Source: Saccharothrix espanaensis DSM 44229
Lineage (GTDB): Bacteria; Actinomycetota; Actinomycetes; Mycobacteriales; Pseudonocardiaceae
NCBI RefSeq assembly: GCF_000328705.1
Contig: NC_019673.1
Location: 5,456,001-5,520,000 of the forward strand
Length of the DNA stretch: 64,000 nucleotides
Reading direction: 5' to 3'
Under the pieces are notes generated by a model. That model was not told the origin of the DNA. It was given only the letters and a program-made list of their open reading frames with translations, and made no database searches. Below are positions 16,359 to 25,500 of the stretch, in pieces (the first letter of the stretch is position 1; the number at the start of each line of letters is the position of its first letter). A program made the position numbers and the translations under genes.

Positions 16359-17852
16359 ATGTATGACGCCATCGTCGTCGGGTGCGGGCCGGTCGGGGCG
16401 CTCACCGCGAACCTGCTGGGCGCGCGCGGCGTGCGCACCCTGGTCGTGGAGCGGAGCACCGGACCGCACGGCCAGCCGCGCGCGTTCTCGTGCGACGACG
16501 AGGCCCTGCGGATCTACCAGCAGGCCGGCCTGCGCCGGGAGGTCGAGCGCGACACCCACCCGCCCCGCCGGGCCGAGTACGTCAACGCCCGGGGCCGGGT
16601 GTTCGCCGAGATCGCGCTGGACGAGATCGATTTCGGCCTCGGCGCGCGCCCGCTGCACTTCTTCGACCAGCCGACGCTCGAAGCGGCGCTGCGCCGGGGA
16701 CTGGACCGGTTCCCGCACGTCACCCTGCGCACCGGCACCGGACTCACCGGCCTGACCCGGCATGAGGACCACGTGACCGTCACCCTCGACGGCGGCGAGG
16801 AGGTCGACGCGCGGTACGTGCTCGGCGCGGACGGGGCGCGCAGCGCCACCCGTGCGGCCGCCGGGATCACGCTCGCCGGCACCTCGCACCCCGAACCGTG
16901 GCTCGCGGTCTCCGGCGTGGTCGAACCGGGCGCGACCCGCGTCGGCACCACCCGGTTCGTGTGCGACTGGCGGCGTCCGGCGTTCGTGTCGCCGGGTGCG
17001 CTCGGCACGCACCGGATGGAGTTCATGCTGCTCGACGGCGAAGACCCGGAAGCGATGACCGACCCGGCGACCGTCCGCCGCCTGATCACGCCGTACGTGG
17101 ACCCGGACCGGTTCACCACCACCCGTGCCGTCGTCTACACCTTCCACCACCTGATCGCCGACCGCTGGCGGGACGGCCGGGTGCTCCTGCTCGGCGACGC
17201 GGCGCACCAGATGCCGCCGTTCCTGGGCCAGGGCCTGTGCAGCGGGCTGCGCGACGCGGCGAACCTGACCTGGCGGCTGGCACAGGTGCTGCGCGGCGAC
17301 GCCGACGAGGCGCTGCTCGACGGCTACGAGGCCGAGCGCCGCCCGCACACCGAGGAAATGGCGCTGACCAGCGTGCGCCTGGGCCGGGTGTTCCTGGTCC
17401 GCAACCGGTTCGGGGCCGCCGTCCGGGACGCCGTGCTGCGCGCGGTGCAGACCGTGCCGCGGGTGCGCCGCGCGATCCGGCACTTCGAGTTCAAGCCCCG
17501 TCCCGCGCTGCCGGGCCGGCGTGGTCCGGTCGGCTCGATGTTCCCCCAGCCCGACGTCGCCGTCGGCGGCACGCGGGTGCCGCTGGACGACGTGCTGGGC
17601 GCGGAGTTCGCGGTGGTCGGTCCCGGGGTGGACACGGCGACGGCGATCGGCTGGCGCGGCCCGGTGGCCCGTTTCGTGCGGGTCGTGCCGCCCGGCACGG
17701 AGGCTCCCGCCGACATCACCACGGTCGAGGACGTGGACGGCGCGCTCACCGCCTGGTTCGCCGAGCACGGCACGGACGTCGTGGTGCTGCGCCCGGACCG
17801 GTTCGTGCACGCCACCGAGGTCGGCAGCCGGCCGCTCGCGCTGAGCCGCTGA
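16359..17852 (+). CDS. FAD-dependent aromatic-ring monooxygenase
   Basis: The protein is 497 residues and starts after GGAGGGGG. It has the three signatures of class A flavoprotein hydroxylases: the GxGxxG Rossmann motif VVGCGPVGALTA at 6-17, the DG motif GADGARSATR near 157, and the GD motif LLLGDAAHQMPPFLGQG near 277. The last ~90 residues form a thioredoxin-like C-terminal domain typical of MhpA/PheA-like enzymes. The overall layout is closest to 3-(3-hydroxyphenyl)propionate hydroxylase and polyketide hydroxylases. The substrate cannot be set from sequence. There is no pathway neighbour, so it may act on an exogenous aromatic compound or an antibiotic. Confidence 0.88.
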   Translation: MYDAIVVGCGPVGALTANLLGARGVRTLVVERSTGPHGQPRAFSCDDEALRIYQQAGLRREVERDTHPPRRAEYVNARGRVFAEIALDEIDFGLGARPLHFFDQPTLEAALRRGLDRFPHVTLRTGTGLTGLTRHEDHVTVTLDGGEEVDARYVLGADGARSATRAAAGITLAGTSHPEPWLAVSGVVEPGATRVGTTRFVCDWRRPAFVSPGALGTHRMEFMLLDGEDPEAMTDPATVRRLITPYVDPDRFTTTRAVVYTFHHLIADRWRDGRVLLLGDAAHQMPPFLGQGLCSGLRDAANLTWRLAQVLRGDADEALLDGYEAERRPHTEEMALTSVRLGRVFLVRNRFGAAVRDAVLRAVQTVPRVRRAIRHFEFKPRPALPGRRGPVGSMFPQPDVAVGGTRVPLDDVLGAEFAVVGPGVDTATAIGWRGPVARFVRVVPPGTEAPADITTVEDVDGALTAWFAEHGTDVVVLRPDRFVHATEVGSRPLALSR

Positions 17853-17924
17853 CCGGTTCCGCCGACCGGTCCCACTCACCGCCGGTTCCGCTCGCCGGGC
17901 CGGGGTGCCCGCGAGCGCGGGGGT

Positions 17925-17930
17925 TAGGCT
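17925..17930 (+). promoter_or_regulatory. -10 element for leaderless gene 17938
   Basis: TAGGCT lies 7 bases upstream of GTG 17938, with no Shine-Dalgarno sequence. Confidence 0.5.
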
Positions 17931-17937
17931 CCGGGGC

Positions 17938-18255
17938 GTGGACAGAGACTCGCTCGCCGCCCTGTTCGAGGAGGCCATCGCCCGCGCGTCCGCCGGCGAG
18001 CACGACGCCGTCGTCACGTGGACGGCGGCCGACGGCCACTGGGTGCAGATCTCCTGGCACGTGATCAACCTCGCCTACCCGCACCGGCGCTCGCCCGACG
18101 CGGTGCTGGCCGGTGTCACGCGGCCGGAGTACGTGGAGCTGCGGGAGTGGGCGGCGGACTCGCACGTGACGTTCGACCACGGCGCGCACGACCCGGCCGC
18201 ACTCGCCGACTTCGTGCTGGCCTGCGGCGAACGCCTCTGGCGGCCCGCCGCCTGA
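17938..18255 (+). CDS. Small hypothetical protein (TY-Chap-like)
   Basis: The 105-residue soluble protein begins at GTG 17938. This start is favoured by the leaderless -10 box just upstream. It shows a helix, then strands WVQISWHVINLAYPHR and HVTFDHGAHDP, and a C-terminal helix. The pattern recalls chaperone-like TY-Chap / type III secretion chaperone folds, but the resemblance is weak. No catalytic motif is visible and the function is unknown. Confidence 0.65.
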   Translation: MDRDSLAALFEEAIARASAGEHDAVVTWTAADGHWVQISWHVINLAYPHRRSPDAVLAGVTRPEYVELREWAADSHVTFDHGAHDPAALADFVLACGERLWRPAA

Positions 18256-18327
18256 CCGGCCCGGAACCCCCGCCACGTCGGACGATCACCGGCACGACCC
18301 CGCCTCGGAGCGGCGGAGGTGGTGCGG

Positions 18328-18498
18328 TCAGCGGGCTTCGCGCAGGTAGGTCAGGACGGCCCCGACCCGACGGTGGGTCTGCGGGGCGACGGCGAGGTCG
18401 AGCTTCCCGAACACGTTGCCGATGTGCTTGGCGACGGCGGCCTCCCCAACCGACAGGCTCGACGCGATGGCACTGTTGCTGTGCCCCTGCGCCATCAG
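18328..18498 (-). pseudogene. LuxR-type HTH fragment (NarL-family response regulator remnant)
   Basis: The frame encodes LMAQGHSNSAIASSLSVGEA, AVAKHIGNVFGKLDL and HRRVGAVLTYLREAR, a complete LuxR/GerE DNA-binding helix-turn-helix followed by a stop. The preceding residues are not a receiver domain and the conserved LTPRE start of the HTH is missing. It is a truncated C-terminal scrap of a NarL-type regulator. Confidence 0.75.
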
Positions 18499-18599
18499 GT
18501 CCGGCCGCCACCGGCGCAGCTCCAGCGCCGCGCGGAGCCCTTCGTCGCCGTGGTCCGGGGGCATCCGGACGTCGGCCCACCAGGTCGACCGCGATCCGC

Positions 18600-18848
18600 A
18601 GTCCCGTCACGCTGTTCGCCGTCGCCAACACGGTCGGCATGTCGTTCGGGCTGCGTTCGGCCGAGTTCGCGCAACTGCGGTTGGTCGGTGTGAGCCGGCG
18701 ACAGGTGCTGCGCGCGACCGGGTTGGACATCCCGCTCGCCCTGCCGTGGGGCGCGCTGGCGGCGGTCGTCGTCGGCTGCGTCGCCGTGCTGCTGACGACC
18801 TCCGTCCTGGCCTCGGCGGTGGTGGTGCGCGGCGTCGAACCCCCGTGA
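18600..18848 (+). pseudogene. FtsX-type ABC permease C-terminal fragment
   Basis: The frame VTLFAVANTVGMSFGLRSAE, then FAQLRLVGVSRRQVLRA and two hydrophobic segments ending in SAVVVRGVEPP, matches the last transmembrane block of MacB/FtsX-like permeases (the RLVGATRRQV motif). Everything upstream of the block is missing. With the adjacent LuxR scrap it marks a deletion junction in an old two-component/ABC-transporter locus. Confidence 0.7.
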
Positions 18849-18954
18849 GCCACCGCATGGCCCGCACACCCCCGTTCGCCGCCGGACCGGGTGGCTCGTG
18901 GGGCACCTCGTGCTCCGCGGAACCCGCGTTGCGGAATTGCCGTCGAGCCACGGT

Positions 18955-18980
18955 TGCCCGTTCGGCCGGCCGAACGGGCA
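18955..18980. promoter_or_regulatory. 26-bp perfect palindrome upstream of the L,D-transpeptidase
   Basis: The half-site TGCCCGTTCGGCC is mirrored perfectly over 26 bases, 103 bp before the start at 19084. A shorter version of the same half-site lies upstream of the AGN-motif gene at 26087-26100, which suggests a shared regulator. Confidence 0.55.
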
Positions 18981-19083
18981 GCGGATCATGCACTCGAGAT
19001 CGGCCGTCCGGACGGTTCGTCAGCCTCCACGCCCCCTATACCTGGGGTATCAGCGAACGCGCCGACGAACGCAGGGCCACACC

Positions 19084-19821
19084 ATGCGAGATCACGACGC
19101 CCACTCGGCCGGCGACCGCATGCACCGCGAACGCGGCGCACGGCGCTCCCCCACCGGATTGCTGGCGCTGCAAAGCCTGGCGGGCAACGCGGCCGTCACC
19201 GCCGCGTTGCAACGCTGCGGTCCCGTGCGGTGCGACTGCAACAAGGACGAGAAGGACGCCGCTGTCGTCCAACGCGACACCAAAGCCAAGCCGCGCAAGG
19301 TGGCCGGACAGGACGCGCCGCCGTTGGCACAGCGCGGACCGATGGTCACCCGGATCGAGGTGCACCTCGGGACGCAACAACTTGTCGCGCACCTCAACGA
19401 CGGCAAGTCCCGCAGCCGGCAGGTCTCCACCGGCAAAGGTGTGTGTGGCACCAAGGCCAACCCGTGCGCCGAACCCGAGCTCGACAGCCACGACCAGTGC
19501 ACCCCGCCGGGCGACTTCCACGTGCAGAGCCGTCGCGGCGGCAACTGGCACGGCTCCGACGGTCGGCTGACGCCCGACCACGCGATGGGCTACTACCTGG
19601 GGTTCCACGACCAGCGCGGCATCGGCATCCACAACACCCAGACCGCCGACGGCACGCCGCGTTCGCACGGGTGCGTCCGCCTCGGTCACGACAACTCACC
19701 GACCGGTTTCGCCGCCTGGCTCAACACCCACACCCCGGTCGGCACGCCCGTCGTGGTCGACGGGGTCGCCGCCGCCGCCCCCTATTCCTGCCCTGCCGCC
19801 AAGAGGCCGAAGAAGGGGTAA
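19084..19821 (+). CDS. L,D-transpeptidase (YkuD) with AGN motif, candidate injected effector
   Basis: The protein is 245 residues. The catalytic YkuD domain covers about residues 88-235, with GIHNTQTADGTPRSHGCVRL holding the conserved His and nucleophile Cys near residue 197. L,D-transpeptidases make or edit 3-3 peptidoglycan cross-links. This one has no signal peptide or lipobox. Instead residues 26-44 read LLALQSLAGNAAVTAALQR, the motif seen at the N-terminus of proteins linked to extracellular contractile injection systems in actinomycetes. A Cys-rich linker (CGPVRCDCNK) follows. The combination suggests a peptidoglycan-acting enzyme delivered by a contractile particle. That is inference, as no particle genes lie in the window. 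The start at 19084 follows GCAGGGC. Confidence 0.8.
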   Translation: MRDHDAHSAGDRMHRERGARRSPTGLLALQSLAGNAAVTAALQRCGPVRCDCNKDEKDAAVVQRDTKAKPRKVAGQDAPPLAQRGPMVTRIEVHLGTQQLVAHLNDGKSRSRQVSTGKGVCGTKANPCAEPELDSHDQCTPPGDFHVQSRRGGNWHGSDGRLTPDHAMGYYLGFHDQRGIGIHNTQTADGTPRSHGCVRLGHDNSPTGFAAWLNTHTPVGTPVVVDGVAAAAPYSCPAAKRPKKG

Positions 19822-19839
19822 CCCCGCACAGCGGCACCC

Positions 19840-20571
19840 TCAGCCGTCGGCCGCGCGACGGCGCTGGGCCCGGTGCACGAGCGTGTCCACGATCCGTTGC
19901 CACGCCGGTGAGTCCTCGGAGATCCGGGACACGACCAGCTTCCGGCTCTCCGGCCGGTCGCCGGCGCGTTCGTGCCGGACCTCCCACGCGTCCAGCGCGT
20001 CGATGAGCCGGTCCAGCCGGGGGTCGTGCGGATCCCAGTCGACGGCCTCGTCACAGGCGAGGTAGAGCCGCGTCGTCTCGGGGTCGTCCAGGGCGGCGTT
20101 CTTGTCCCGCACCCGTTGCGGCAGGGCGCGCGGGTCCAGTGCCTGCAACAGGATCCACGAGTCGCGTTCCAGCAGCACCCGTCGCTCGCTGATCCCCAGG
20201 CCGCGCATCCGGTCCAGGACGGCGACCACCTCGGCGGGCAGCACCAGGCTCTCGCCGCCGTCCAGCCGGGCGATCCGGCGGCGGTACTCGGTGAGCTGGT
20301 CGATCTTGCGCCGCAGTTCGAGGTCGATGTCGGTGATGGCGGCGGCGAACTCGGCGGGCCGCGCGTGCAGCAGCGCGTCGATGCGGGCCAGCGGAACTCC
20401 GGCGTCGGCGAGGGTCCTGATCCGGATGAGGTCCACGGCCGCCTGCGCGCTGTAGCGGCGGTAGCCGGAGTCGTCGCGCTCGGGCTCGGGCAGCAGGCCG
20501 ACGTGGTGGTAGTGGCGGACGGCGCGCACGGTCACGCCGGCGGTCGCCGCGAGCTGGCCGATCGTGAGCAC
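19840..20571 (-). CDS. MerR family transcriptional regulator
   Basis: The protein is 243 residues with a GTG start after GAGGAGGACG. The N-terminal MerR winged helix is MLTIGQLAATAGVTVRAVRH, then YHHVGLLPEPERDDSGYRRY. A dimerising coiled coil spans about residues 75-120, and the long C-terminal region is of unknown ligand type. No metal-binding Cys cluster is visible, so it is more likely a small-molecule sensor. It is the second gene of an operon: the upstream hydrolase ends 34 bp before it, and a MerR-type operator lies in front of that hydrolase, so autoregulation is expected. Confidence 0.88.
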   Translation of the reverse strand: MLTIGQLAATAGVTVRAVRHYHHVGLLPEPERDDSGYRRYSAQAAVDLIRIRTLADAGVPLARIDALLHARPAEFAAAITDIDLELRRKIDQLTEYRRRIARLDGGESLVLPAEVVAVLDRMRGLGISERRVLLERDSWILLQALDPRALPQRVRDKNAALDDPETTRLYLACDEAVDWDPHDPRLDRLIDALDAWEVRHERAGDRPESRKLVVSRISEDSPAWQRIVDTLVHRAQRRRAADG

Positions 20572-20605
20572 CGTCCTCCTCTTCTCGCGGGATTCGTTGT
20601 CGATC

Positions 20606-21508
20606 CTACGAGCGGACCACCCGGTCGATGACGTCGCGGATCGCCTGGACCACGGCGTCGGGGCGGTCGAAGCAGAGCCGGTGGTGCAGGGTGTCGGTCA
20701 GGATCCGGTGTTCCCCGTGCGAGACCGAGCCCACCAGCGCCGCGTCCATCCGGGACTTGCCGTCGTTGATCTCCGGCGAGGTCAGCGCCTGCGCCGCGGG
20801 GTCGACGCCGACCGCGGTGAGGGCGATCACCGGGACGTCGGGGAGGCCCGGCCCGGCGCGCAGTTCGTCGGCGAGCGCGACCAACGTGCCGCGCTCGGCC
20901 AGGCCGGCGCGCATCCACTCGTCGCTCGACTTGGCGTCGACCAACGGTTGCCGCACGTGCTCCGGGTAGTCCGCGAGCAGTTCGACGAGCATCTGCCGCA
21001 GCACCGGGCGCAGCTGTTCGAGCTGGTCCGGACCGGGCCCCATCCGCTCGAACGCGGCGAGGTGCAGCGCGGGCGGCAGGAACTCGTCCCAGTCGCGGTG
21101 CAGGGCGTCCAACCAGACCAGCCCCGCCACGTCCTGCGGGTACAGCTGCGCGAACCGGTGCGCGTAGAGGCCGCCGAGCGAGTGCGCCGCGAGAACGTAC
21201 GGCGCGGCAACGCCTTGGGCGCGCAGCAGTTCACGCACTTCCGTGGCGACTGCGGCGGCGCTGCGCGGCAACAAGAGCCGGTCGCTGTAACCGGTGCCGC
21301 CACGGTCGTACAGCACAGCGGTGGTGAACCGCGCAACGTCCTGGTGGACACCGAAGTAGTCCAGACCGACCGCGCCGGCACCCGGCAGGAACACGACGGC
21401 CGGCCCGCCGCTGCCCGCCCGGTGCACGAAAACGCGGCGTCCGTCGATCTCCGCGAACCCGCCGACCGGCGGGGCGAGCCGATCCGCGGCAGTGATGTCA
21501 TCCGTCAT
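20606..21508 (-). CDS. Alpha/beta hydrolase
   Basis: The protein is 300 residues. The nucleophile elbow is AAHSLGGLYAH, the oxyanion region FLPGAGAVGLDYFG, and the candidate catalytic His lies in SVSHGEHRIL. It has no signal peptide. The start ATG 21508 lies just downstream of a palindrome in a MerR-type promoter spacer. It is co-transcribed with the merR gene, so it probably acts on the compound sensed by that regulator. Substrate is unknown. An upstream in-frame extension to 21718 exists but crosses the promoter and is rejected. Confidence 0.85.
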   Translation of the reverse strand: MTDDITAADRLAPPVGGFAEIDGRRVFVHRAGSGGPAVVFLPGAGAVGLDYFGVHQDVARFTTAVLYDRGGTGYSDRLLLPRSAAAVATEVRELLRAQGVAAPYVLAAHSLGGLYAHRFAQLYPQDVAGLVWLDALHRDWDEFLPPALHLAAFERMGPGPDQLEQLRPVLRQMLVELLADYPEHVRQPLVDAKSSDEWMRAGLAERGTLVALADELRAGPGLPDVPVIALTAVGVDPAAQALTSPEINDGKSRMDAALVGSVSHGEHRILTDTLHHRLCFDRPDAVVQAIRDVIDRVVRS

Positions 21509-21523
21509 GCGCCCCAGGCTCCA

Positions 21524-21538
21524 ACCCTGACGCAGGGT
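21524..21538 (-). promoter_or_regulatory. MerR-type operator
   Basis: ACCCTG-N3-CAGGGT sits 16 bases upstream of the hydrolase start. On the minus strand it follows TTGACC (-35-like, at 21547-21542), the position MerR proteins occupy within an overlong promoter spacer. Confidence 0.6.
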
Positions 21539-21552
21539 CAAGGTCAACCCGG

Positions 21553-22515
21553 TCAGCGCGACGGCCGGCCCTCCCGAGCGGCCCGGCGACGGTCCTCGTA
21601 GGCCGATCTTGCCTGGTCGAAGGCCCCGGCACCCCAGCCCTGGCGCAGGTCGAGCAGCAGCGGTTCGACCATCGCCCGCCCGGCTTCCCGACCGACGAGG
21701 TCCCCCAGCGTGACCCACGCCACGGCCAGCGACCCGTAGGCACCCACCCGGTCCCCCGCCGTCTCGGCCAGCCGGGCCTGGGCCGCCGCAGCGGCCAGGT
21801 ACGGCACCGCCGAGCCCGCCCGCAACGCCTCCGCACGGGCCGAAGCGGCCGCCGCCCCCGCCCGCACGTCGTCACCCCGCCGCAGGGCGATGGCCATCGC
21901 GACGAGGTGCCCCTCCGCCAGGGCGGCGGCGTCGTCCCGGGCACGGGCGGCGGCGAGGCACTGCTCCACGACGAACGTGGCGCGCGCCGGATCACCGGCC
22001 GCCAGCAGGGCACCGCCCAGCTCCAACCGCACCCGGACGGCCTCGCCGGCGTGACCGGTGCCCTCCAACGCCCCGGCGGCCTCCTCACCGGCCCGCACGG
22101 CGGCCGTGAACCGCCCGGCCGCGGCCTCCAGGTTCGCGAGCTTGACGAGGATGCGGGCCCGCCCGACCGGATCCGCCGAGGGCAGCGCCCGGTAGAGCCA
22201 CGCCGCGGCGGTGTCCGGGTCGCCCGACGAACGCGCCACTTCGGACAGTTCCACGGCCGCGGCACGTCTGGTACCCACGTCGGCCGTCGTGTCCCAGGCC
22301 GTGCGGGCCGCCGTCGCCGCGTCGTCGGCCCGGTCGGCGAGCCGGAACAGCACCGCCGCCTGGGACAGCAGCACCGCACGACCGCGCGGGTCCGTCGAGC
22401 CGTGCACGTCGGCGGCCTCGACCAGGCGCTCGGCCGCCGTCGACGGGTCACCCGCCTCCAGCGCCTGGTTCGCCAGCCGCACCAACCCGGCGGCGACGGG
22501 CGGGGTCGCGCTCAT
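21553..22515 (-). CDS. TPR-like helical-repeat protein, translationally coupled to the AGN/JAMM-like gene
   Basis: The protein is 320 residues, almost wholly Ala-rich amphipathic helices repeating every 35-45 residues (AALEAGDPSTAAERLVEAAD, GRARILVKLANLEAAAGRFTAA, VRVRLELGGALLAAGDPARA). This is a TPR-type scaffold without an enzymatic motif. Its ATG (22515-22513) overlaps the TGA of the preceding 1156-residue gene (22514-22512), so the two are translationally coupled and likely work together. It could act as a chaperone or immunity-type partner. A related helical protein is encoded divergently at 26129. Confidence 0.75.
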   Translation of the reverse strand: MSATPPVAAGLVRLANQALEAGDPSTAAERLVEAADVHGSTDPRGRAVLLSQAAVLFRLADRADDAATAARTAWDTTADVGTRRAAAVELSEVARSSGDPDTAAAWLYRALPSADPVGRARILVKLANLEAAAGRFTAAVRAGEEAAGALEGTGHAGEAVRVRLELGGALLAAGDPARATFVVEQCLAAARARDDAAALAEGHLVAMAIALRRGDDVRAGAAAASARAEALRAGSAVPYLAAAAAQARLAETAGDRVGAYGSLAVAWVTLGDLVGREAGRAMVEPLLLDLRQGWGAGAFDQARSAYEDRRRAAREGRPSR

Positions 22516-25500
22516 CCCTGGCTCTTCTCGGCCACGTCGTAGCCCTGCGCGCGCAGCTTCTCCATGGTCTCCGCGATCGCGGCGCGGCGCGCCCCTTGGT
22601 GCTCCTGCGCCCAGCCCTGCATCTTCTCGGCCAAGGTCTGCACCTTCTCCTGCTTGATCCGCGCCGCCTGGGTGAGTTCCTGCTTCTCACCGGCCGCCGC
22701 CTGGCCTGCCGCGGTCGCGCCCGTGAGCGCGGTCTCGTTGGCCTGCTGGAGCCGGCCCGCGCCGTCCTGCGCGGTCTTCACGTCGGCAGCGGACTGCTGG
22801 GACTTCTGGTTCGTCGCCGCGATCCGGTCCTTCTCCCCGGAGATCTGCGCCTGCTTGGCGGGCTGCTCCTTGCCGAGCTGCCCCATCTTCGTGTCCATGC
22901 CGGTGAGGGCGCCGAGCAGCTTGGTCGAGTCGGTGTGCAACGTCGTCATCGCGCGACCGGGCGGCCCGGGGATCATCGAGGCGTAGTGCGAGAACCGCTC
23001 GAAGGCGGCGAGCGGCCCGGTCAGCGCGACGATGCCGGCGGCGCGACTGGCGTAGTTGCCCACCGTGGACGAGGCGTGCTCCTGCTCGGCCTTCTTCCGG
23101 GCGTTCGCCTCGTCCTTGTGGGCAATGGCCCGCTGGTGGGCGGTGACGGCGGAGGTGCCGCCGGTCGCGTCCTTGACCGCGGCGTCGAACGGTGCCCGGT
23201 TCGCCTCGTGAACCGCTTGCTGCTGCGCCATCTTCCGCTGGGCGAGCTCCGCGCGCGCCCGCTCGCCGAGGATGTTGACGATCTCCCCCCGCAGCGCGGC
23301 CACGTCGGCGGGCGTGCCGGGCGGGTCCCGGTACGCCGGATTGACCCGTTCCACGATCGCCCCGGCACCGGCCGGGATCTGGTTGTCGGCCGTGAACTGC
23401 GCGGCGAACGCGGCCTCGCGCAGCTCGTGGCCCGAAGGCGCGCGACCGGCCGCGGCCCCGCCCGCCGCTCCCGGGATCCCGGTGGCGGCCCCGCCCGGCA
23501 CCGCGCCCCGGCTCGGTGCGGGCCGGGCGCCTCCGGCCGGCCCGGGTGGGACGGGCGCCCCGGACCCGGCGGCCTTCGCGTCGCGCCAGAGGGCCTTGTC
23601 GCCGGGTTGGACGGAGTCCCCCGACCCCCGCGCGTACCTCCGCTGGAACTTGGTGAACTCCCCCATCGTGCCGAACGACCTGGTCTCGCTCGCGCCGCCG
23701 GCCCCGTACGGTCCGGTGACCTGGAGGGTCCCCGTCGCCGGGTCGAAGGCGAAGGTCACGGTGTGCTCGCCGGACGCGACGACGATCCGCTCCTGGCGCG
23801 CGCCCTTCGTGGTGATCACGTCGAAGAGGAGACCCCGGATGTCGCCCGTGCTCGGGATGACGTCGCCCCTGGCCGCCTTGCCGCCCGGCACCACGGGGGC
23901 CTCGAACGTCCCCTTCGGCGCGGCGGCGTCGGCCCGGCCCGGGTGGTGGTGCGCGACGCCTTCCCACGGTCCCCCGCGCGCCGGCGGGGAGACCTCGCCG
24001 GGCTTGCCCTTGGTCACCGCCCACACGCGCGACTTCGGGTTGTACCAGACCCCGAACTCGTACTGCGGGTTCGCCCGCACGGCACCTTCGAACACGGCGT
24101 TGGCCTCGGTCGTCCGGCGGGTCTTGAAGTGCTTGCCGTGCTTGGCGAGCGGCTCCACCGCGGGGTGCGGCGGCGCGGCCGGGTTGAACTTGCGACCCCC
24201 GCCGCCCGAGCCGCCCCTGCGGCCGCCGGCCGGTGCCTCCCGCGTCCCGGTCGGCCCGGCTTCGACGGGAACCGGCTCCGGCGTCGCCCGCCCCTCACCC
24301 GCGACCGGCGCGGGCTCCTCGCCCTTCCCGGTGCCCGGCATGATCCACTCCGCCAGGCGCGGCCCCCAGACGTCGGCCATCGCCTTGTGGCTGTCCTGCA
24401 GGTGCGGTGGGAGCGCCCGCTGCTCGGCCACCGCGCCGGTCAGCCGACCCCACGCGCTCGTCTCGGTCGGCTTGCCCTCGACGGCGGGCACCTCGGTGGC
24501 GGGCGGGTGCGGCTCCGGCGGGTGGCTGCCCGGCGGCTCGGCGGCCCCGGCCTTCTTGCCGGCACCGGCGGGCTTGGCCCCGACGTTGGCCAGCGCGCCG
24601 CCCGCGAACCCGCCGAGCATGCCGGCCATCTTCCCCGCCGACGTGGACAGGTCGCCGCCCTCGTGCTCGACCTCGCGCGGGTCGGCCTCGCTGGTGAACG
24701 TGTGCAGCGCCCGGAACGCCAGCACGCACGGTTGCAGCACGAGGTTGTTGATCGCGTCGACCACCATGGTGGCGGCCTGGATGCCGAGCGCGATGGCCGA
24801 CAGCGTCGCCGCCAGCGGGGAGGCCACCCCGGCGGTGAGCACGGTGATGATCCACATCGCGGCGGCGACGACCCCGATCACGCCCGAGATGACGTTGAGG
24901 ACGTTGGTGACGACGTCGATGATCTCGGAGACGGCGGCGATGCTGTTCGCCATCCGCTCGTAGTCGTCGGCCCCCTCGCCGAACTTGCCGATGGTCGCCG
25001 CGGTGTCGCCCCAGTCCCGGGTCGCGAGACCGTAGGCGGCGACCGCGCCGCCGATCGCGGCACCGACACCGGGGATCGGCACGAACTTGGCCGCCATCCG
25101 GGCCCCGACGCCGACGGCGAGCCCCATCGCCGCGCCCTGCGCGAACCCGGCCAGCGCCCCGCCCCCGGCGGCCTCGGCGATGAAGTCGGCCCGCTCCCCG
25201 GAGAACGCCTCGCCCACCCGGCCCGTCGCGCCCTTCCAGCGCTCGTGCTCGGCCAACTCCTCGTCCACCAGCGCGAGGTCGCCGGTGCCGAGACCGGCCG
25301 CCCCCGAAGCCGCCCCCGAAGCCACCGCCGGACCACCGGCCACCGGCCCGGCCCCCGTCCTCCCGGCCGACCCGGCCGCCTGCCCGGCCAGCGCGGGTCC
25401 CGCCCCAGCGGCCTGCCCGGCCGGACCGCGCCCCTGCGCCGAAACAGCCCCGCTCGCCGTCCGAGCCGCCCCCTCGGCCGGTGCCGGAGCACCCGGCTTC

